From positions 1 to 11,484 of the forward strand of contig RBNI01006310.1 in assembly GCA_003990745.1 (NCBI GenBank): a stretch of DNA of 11,484 nucleotides, read 5' to 3'. Source of the stretch: Jimgerdemannia flammicorona. Lineage: Eukaryota; Mucoromycota; Endogonomycetes; Endogonales; Endogonaceae. Under the pieces are notes generated by a model, which was not told the origin of the DNA, did not search any database, and was given only the letters and a program-made list of their open reading frames with translations. The position numbers and the translations under genes are program-made. Below, in pieces: positions 8,494 to 11,484 of this stretch (positions within the stretch are counted from its first letter, which is position 1; every line of letters begins with the position of its first letter).

Positions 8494-8851
8494 TACAACT
8501 CAAGTTTTCATGGTCAGTCTCAATATGACTGAATTGTAGTGTACAATTGGAAGGATCTCAGCAAGCACAAGAAAGATATATATAGGCTTGATAAATTTAA
8601 AATTGGGCAAATTTATCTACTCTTCACTATTGAGCAAGGAGGGCTGAAGTACTATCTGGCATATATATAGTGGTTTGAAATTGGCAATTGCTGAGACCCT
8701 GATACTCAGATTACAAAAATTTAATATCATTGATATTAATGCCATCATACAAAATATACATCTGATACCATTCTTTGAATCTCATAACTCAGCCAGAACA
8801 GCACAACAGCAGCAAAAAAATGTACAAATATTTAGTAAATCATTGCAGTGA
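8494..8851 (+). pseudogene. DNA transposase C-terminal remnant (Plavaka/KDZ-like, tentative)
   Basis: The plus strand reads YNSSFHGQSQYD* then IVVYNWKDLSKHKKDIYRL, KIGQIYLLFTIEQGGLKYYL and AYI*WFEIGN, then DPDTQITKI. A one-base frame change near 8714-8720 follows, and the reading continues NIIDINAIIQNIHLIPFF to a TGA at 8849-8851. The order 'FHG.-RYD-W', then 'LAYI-WF', then 'DPDT', then an 'HLIPFF'-type end resembles the C-terminal region of large fungal DNA transposases of the Plavaka (CACTA) and KDZ type, recalled from general knowledge and not searched. Stops sit where Trp (YD*) or Arg/Trp (AYI*) would be expected. No upstream catalytic domain or terminal inverted repeats were found. It is on the opposite strand to the LINEs. 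Confidence 0.5.
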
Positions 8852-9005
8852 TAGAGAGGCATGGGAGATGTTTTACTAGTGTGCATGTATGTTTTACCAT
8901 CAAGGCTTCATTCATAGCTTTTGTGTATCTGTTTGAATTTGTACGTTACTCAAATTTGAATTTGAAATTATGGAAATCGAAACAGAAGACATAGAGGTCG
9001 GTGCA

Positions 9006-9162
9006 GATGTCAATGGGTCCTGATGTAGATTGCTTAGATGTCATGGGAGATGCCTTTGATGCAGATGCAGCGTGAAATTTCGTAGATGTGGATGTCAGAT
9101 GGCCCCAGATGTCCCGGATGCAGATTGCGCCAGGTGAGATGTCCAAAATTTTTTCATGATGA
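9006..9162 (+). repeat. GATG-rich imperfect repeat tract
   Basis: About 13 copies of the tetramer GATG occur in about 157 bases, commonly as GATGTC, GATGCAG or GATGTGGATG, with irregular spacing (6 to 21 bases). Parts of the plus strand read as a short acidic peptide (PDVDCLDVMGDAFDADAA) before a stop. It could be a degenerate minisatellite or the remains of a repetitive coding segment. Confidence 0.5.
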
Positions 9163-9458
9163 TCTCTGGTGGGTTGGACATGTCTGTTCGGCCAGCTCGG
9201 ACACGGTCTCGGACGCGTTGCTCGGATTGGATTCGACGGCCTCGAGCTGATTTGCAGTGCGGTTCTTGCTTTTGAATAGAGTAATAAGCTCGGGGAGTTT
9301 AACGTGAGTGCAGATGAAATTGTAGAAGCAGGAAGTAGAGGTGAGTGTCGAGTAAGAGTATTTATGGTCACGTGGCCACTATTCCAGACACTCGTTCTAT
9401 AGATCTGATACATGCGACACTTAGCCGTGTTGTAAGCAGGAGCTCGATAAATATTGTG

Positions 9459-9470
9459 ACGTAGCTACGT
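9459..9470. other. 12-bp perfect palindrome ACGTAGCTACGT
   Basis: A perfect 12-base palindrome lies just downstream of an AT-rich patch (gataaatatt, 9446-9455) and overlaps a TGACGT core at 9457-9462. It could bind a dimeric transcription factor (bZIP sites contain ACGT). No gene start can be tied to it. Confidence 0.35.
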
Positions 9471-9702
9471 GCCCCAGGACATTCGGAATAAGTGCTTTGT
9501 TAGTGGTGGCATTGACGACTTGCTGTATCGGACGTGTGTCGAAACTGTACAAAGCGCGCTAACGAGCGCTTACATAACACAAAGGCGAGATAGTGATTCA
9601 AACATGGACAATGAATCCGTTAGTCTTTTGCTTGATATATGGAAATTCGACGGGTGATGCTTTCATCGATATGGGCGAGAATAAAATCATAGTCCATCTC
9701 CG

Positions 9703-9732
9703 AAAAAAAATAAAATAAAATAAAATAAAAAA
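9703..9732 (+). repeat. A-rich run with four TAAAA units
   Basis: An A8 run (9703-9710) is followed by four tandem TAAAA units (9711-9730). It is a simple microsatellite, or possibly the relic of a poly(A)-type retrotransposon tail, but nothing LINE-like was seen next to it. Confidence 0.85.
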
Positions 9733-9773
9733 TACATAAAGAGAGGTTTGGTGGGGCTCCTTTCTCCCTGAGA

Positions 9774-9800
9774 CTGTGGACCCTGTGGACCCTGTGGACG
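9774..9800 (+). repeat. 9-bp tandem repeat CTGTGGACC, nearly three copies
   Basis: Two exact units (9774-9782, 9783-9791) and a third with one end mismatch (9792-9800). In one plus-strand frame it encodes Val-Asp-Pro repeats, but that frame is not a confirmed gene. Confidence 0.85.
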
Positions 9801-11112
9801 AAGGCGATATTTCGACCATTGCATTCGAGACAGATAGGAGGATGGGCAAGGCATCCATCGGCTACTACCCACGAAGAAGATCGCACTTGCTTTTGCGAGC
9901 ATTCAAGAAGAATGCATACACGTCGTGGCCGAGCACCGACGTACTTATTCAGCACGAGAAGCCGACGAAGAACCTCAGCAAGGCGAACGTCATCAAATCA
10001 TCGCTAAAGAGCTGCATGTCGAACGTAAGATCACGTCGAACATCAATATGTCAAAGACCCAGTTACAGGACCTCGGACACAGCCCGTATCGTCGTAGCTG
10101 ACGCCTGCACAGCCTCCAGCCCAGTTTTGCAGCTCTCGCTCACGACGCGGAAGAACCCCGGCGCGACGCGCGAGGTCGCGCAGCGTGCGCAGCGCCGGCC
10201 GAAATGCTGAAATAGCGGGCCGCTCCGTGATTCGCGGCCGAGCTTCACCAAATTGAGGATTAGGGCGTCCGACTCCGCGGGTTTGGCGAGACATAGAATA
10301 TTCCGGAAGAACCTTTAGCTTAGAGCGGGTGGCGCGGATGAGAGAGTGGGCTGTGTGCAAAAGGCTGAGTTCGGAGGTCAGAGAGGTGAAACCAAGAGAA
10401 TATAGTGCAGCAAAAACCGGGTTGGGCTGAAGTGGGTGATGCGGGTGTTCGAGCATTACCTAAAGGTTGCGGTTGAGGTCGCTTCGGCGAGACGGAATGT
10501 TCAGTATGGGAGGGATCGCAATTGGCACGGGCCCTGGTCCGAGGGATGCCGACGGATAGTTGGGCAAAATTCGTTCTTTGGAATCGGATCTTGGCCGCAC
10601 GATAGGGCGTCTTCCGTTATACCGATCGCCGTTCTCATACCTGACCGACCCTCGCTAGATAGTAATACGCCTCAATCTCGGCGAAAGTGTGGATATCGTG
10701 CGAGTAAGGGTGGGGGTAACTCCTTGGAGTTATTCCGAACGTAGCGAGAATGTGGAGACGCGGAAAGTTGACATAGGAAAGGTGGTGTTTTATGGTTTTC
10801 AGGGCGTAATTACCTCGTAAGTTCGATCGTCTTGCACACGATATTTGTCCAATCTTTTTTTTTTCCGTTGTTCTAGTTTGGGTATGGAGCCGAACTAGGT
10901 ACATCGATGACGCATGCAATAATAAGCGATAAAAACCCATGGCAGTGAAATATAGCCGAGGAAAAACATGGAAACTCGTTACTATGCGCCCATTTTTACA
11001 CCTGTTGTTTGTAGTGCGCCTCGGCGTCGTTCTAACGGAATATAGAACATATATCCTAGTTTTGGTATGCTATATATATTGGTGTTTACGTCCATTTGCA
11101 CCCCCTTCCTTC

Positions 11113-11130
11113 AAAAAAAAAAAAAAAAAA
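11113..11130 (+). repeat. A18 homopolymer
   Basis: Eighteen consecutive A residues. The sequence before it is CT-rich (cacccccttccttc) and shows no retroelement features, so a retroposed tail is not supported. Confidence 0.9.
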
Positions 11131-11461
11131 CAATCCGTGACACTCGGAAATATTAATAACCATACGGATTTTCCATAGAATGTAACTTATAACCTGGTAA
11201 CAATATCCAGACACTGGAAATGGTAATTCAAGCTTGAAAGCGAAGAGTTCAGCCCTTTCCGGTACTTCACATGTTTCAGGGTTTCAGGAACCCGAAAAAA
11301 CAATATTTGAATTTGGATTCCGAGCGCAATTTGGGATGATGAGTGAATAATAATTGGAAGGCAACCAACCAACCAAAAATGTATCATCGTCCCCCACCTT
11401 CCTTCATTCCGTTTGGTTTTGTGTCGGCATATAACTTGAGTTCCGACCCGCAAACATATGA

Positions 11462-11484
11462 TTTTTTTTTTTTTTTTTCTTTTT
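11462..11484 (+). repeat. T-rich tract at right edge
   Basis: T17 (11462-11478), then C and at least five T, cut by the window end. On the minus strand this could be the poly(A) end of an element lying to the right, but only the edge is visible. Confidence 0.7.

Larger units (their letters stand above)
8944..9470. other. start of CpG-containing host DNA, no confirmed gene
   Basis: CpG reappears at 8944-8945 and is frequent from there on. A minus-strand frame is open over about 9413-8946 (155 codons), but its product is Ser/Thr/Pro-rich with no recognised domain, so it is not called as a gene. The stretch holds a GATG-rich tract (9006-9162), an E-box core CACGTG at 9369-9374 and the palindrome at 9459-9470. 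Confidence 0.45.
9471..10438. other. host intergenic or unassigned DNA with CpG-dense pocket
   Basis: No gene is recognised. The plus strand is open at 9776-10210 (144 codons, beginning with a VDPVDPVDE repeat and otherwise basic), and the minus strand at 10456-10043 (137 codons, Arg/Pro/Leu-rich). They overlap each other, and neither shows a known domain. A plausible fungal intron signal exists on the plus strand (GTAAGA at 10025, GCTGAC at 10097-10102, CAG ending at 10112, 88 nt), but the exon sequences do not support a known protein. The pocket 10140-10250 is very CpG-dense. Confidence 0.4.
10439..11484. other. host intergenic or unassigned DNA to the right edge
   Basis: Normal CpG content and no recognised gene or RNA. 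Open stretches exist at 10439-10744 (+, Kozak-neutral ATG, basic, no domain), 10940-10635 (-), 10939-11178 (+; ATG in a favourable context cccATGG, one hydrophobic stretch near residues 20-48, but it reads through an A18 tract giving poly-Lys) and 11453-11187 (-). All are short and overlapping or composition-driven. Simple repeats: T10 at 10855-10864, A18 at 11113-11130, three AACC units at 11363-11374, and a terminal T tract. Confidence 0.4.

Noticed and set aside
8946..9413. 155-codon minus-strand open frame
   Set aside because: Low-complexity Ser/Thr/Pro product, no domain, and it covers the GATG-rich tract; not enough to call a gene.
9552..9571. Inverted repeat AAGCGC ... GCGCTT
   Set aside because: Six-base arms with an eight-base loop are too short to mean anything alone; no T run follows.
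9776..10210. Plus-strand frame with a possible 88-nt intron (10025-10112)
   Set aside because: Splice-like signals are easy to find by chance; the spliced product is Arg/Ser-rich without a recognisable family and overlaps an equally open antisense frame.
10043..10456. 137-codon minus-strand frame
   Set aside because: Open probably because of high local G+C; no domain recognised and no supporting start or splice context.
10939..11178. Plus-strand 79-codon frame with good ATG context and a hydrophobic segment
   Set aside because: It runs through an A18 tract giving poly-Lys and has no recognisable family; likely chance.
1..11484. CRISPR array, tRNA or rRNA genes, prokaryotic operons
   Set aside because: No regular spacer repeats, no tRNA B-box (GGTTCGANTCC) on either strand, no rRNA-like sequence; composition and transposons are eukaryotic.

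Overview
The window looks like a repeat-rich part of a filamentous fungal nuclear genome, probably an ascomycete with repeat-induced-point-mutation-like (RIP-like) or methylation-driven decay; a basidiomycete cannot be excluded. About 80% of it is dead or dying transposon DNA. No intact cellular gene, rRNA or tRNA was recognised. The evidence for a fungus is the LINE structure (ORF1 followed by an ORF2 with AP-endonuclease and reverse transcriptase), a fungal-style DNA transposase remnant, and inactivation almost entirely by C-to-T-type changes with near-total CpG loss.

Positions 1-7240 hold three copies of one non-LTR retrotransposon (LINE) family, all on the minus strand and packed head-to-tail. 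Copy A (about 2062-7240) has a 5' leader, ORF1 and most of ORF2. It is cut inside the ORF2 C-terminal region by the 5' end of copy B (about 245-2061), which carries only a leader and most of ORF1. Copy B is cut inside ORF1 by the 5' end of copy C (1-238), which runs off the left edge. The three 5' ends align with each other. Decay is graded: counting by eye, C has 8 CpG in 238 bp and an open ORF1 start; B has 10 CpG in about 1.8 kb and five in-frame stops but one unbroken frame; A has 1 CpG in about 5.2 kb and many stops. This fits successive same-orientation insertions, oldest on the right.

Positions 7241-8943 are very AT-rich and contain no CpG that I could find. The only recognisable content is the C-terminal remnant of a DNA transposase on the plus strand (8494-8851), resembling the fungal Plavaka/KDZ-type families.

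At about 8944 the composition changes abruptly. From there to 11484 CpG is common, with one very CpG-dense pocket near 10140-10250. This part looks like unmutated host intergenic DNA: short open frames of no known family, microsatellites, a GATG-rich stretch, a 12-bp palindrome and A/T homopolymers.

The LINE ORFs would have worked together (ORF1 as RNA-binding partner, ORF2 as endonuclease and reverse transcriptase), but only copy C could still be functional and most of it lies outside the window. The most notable observations are the nested LINE array with its CpG age gradient and a hairpin/A7 element conserved inside ORF1.
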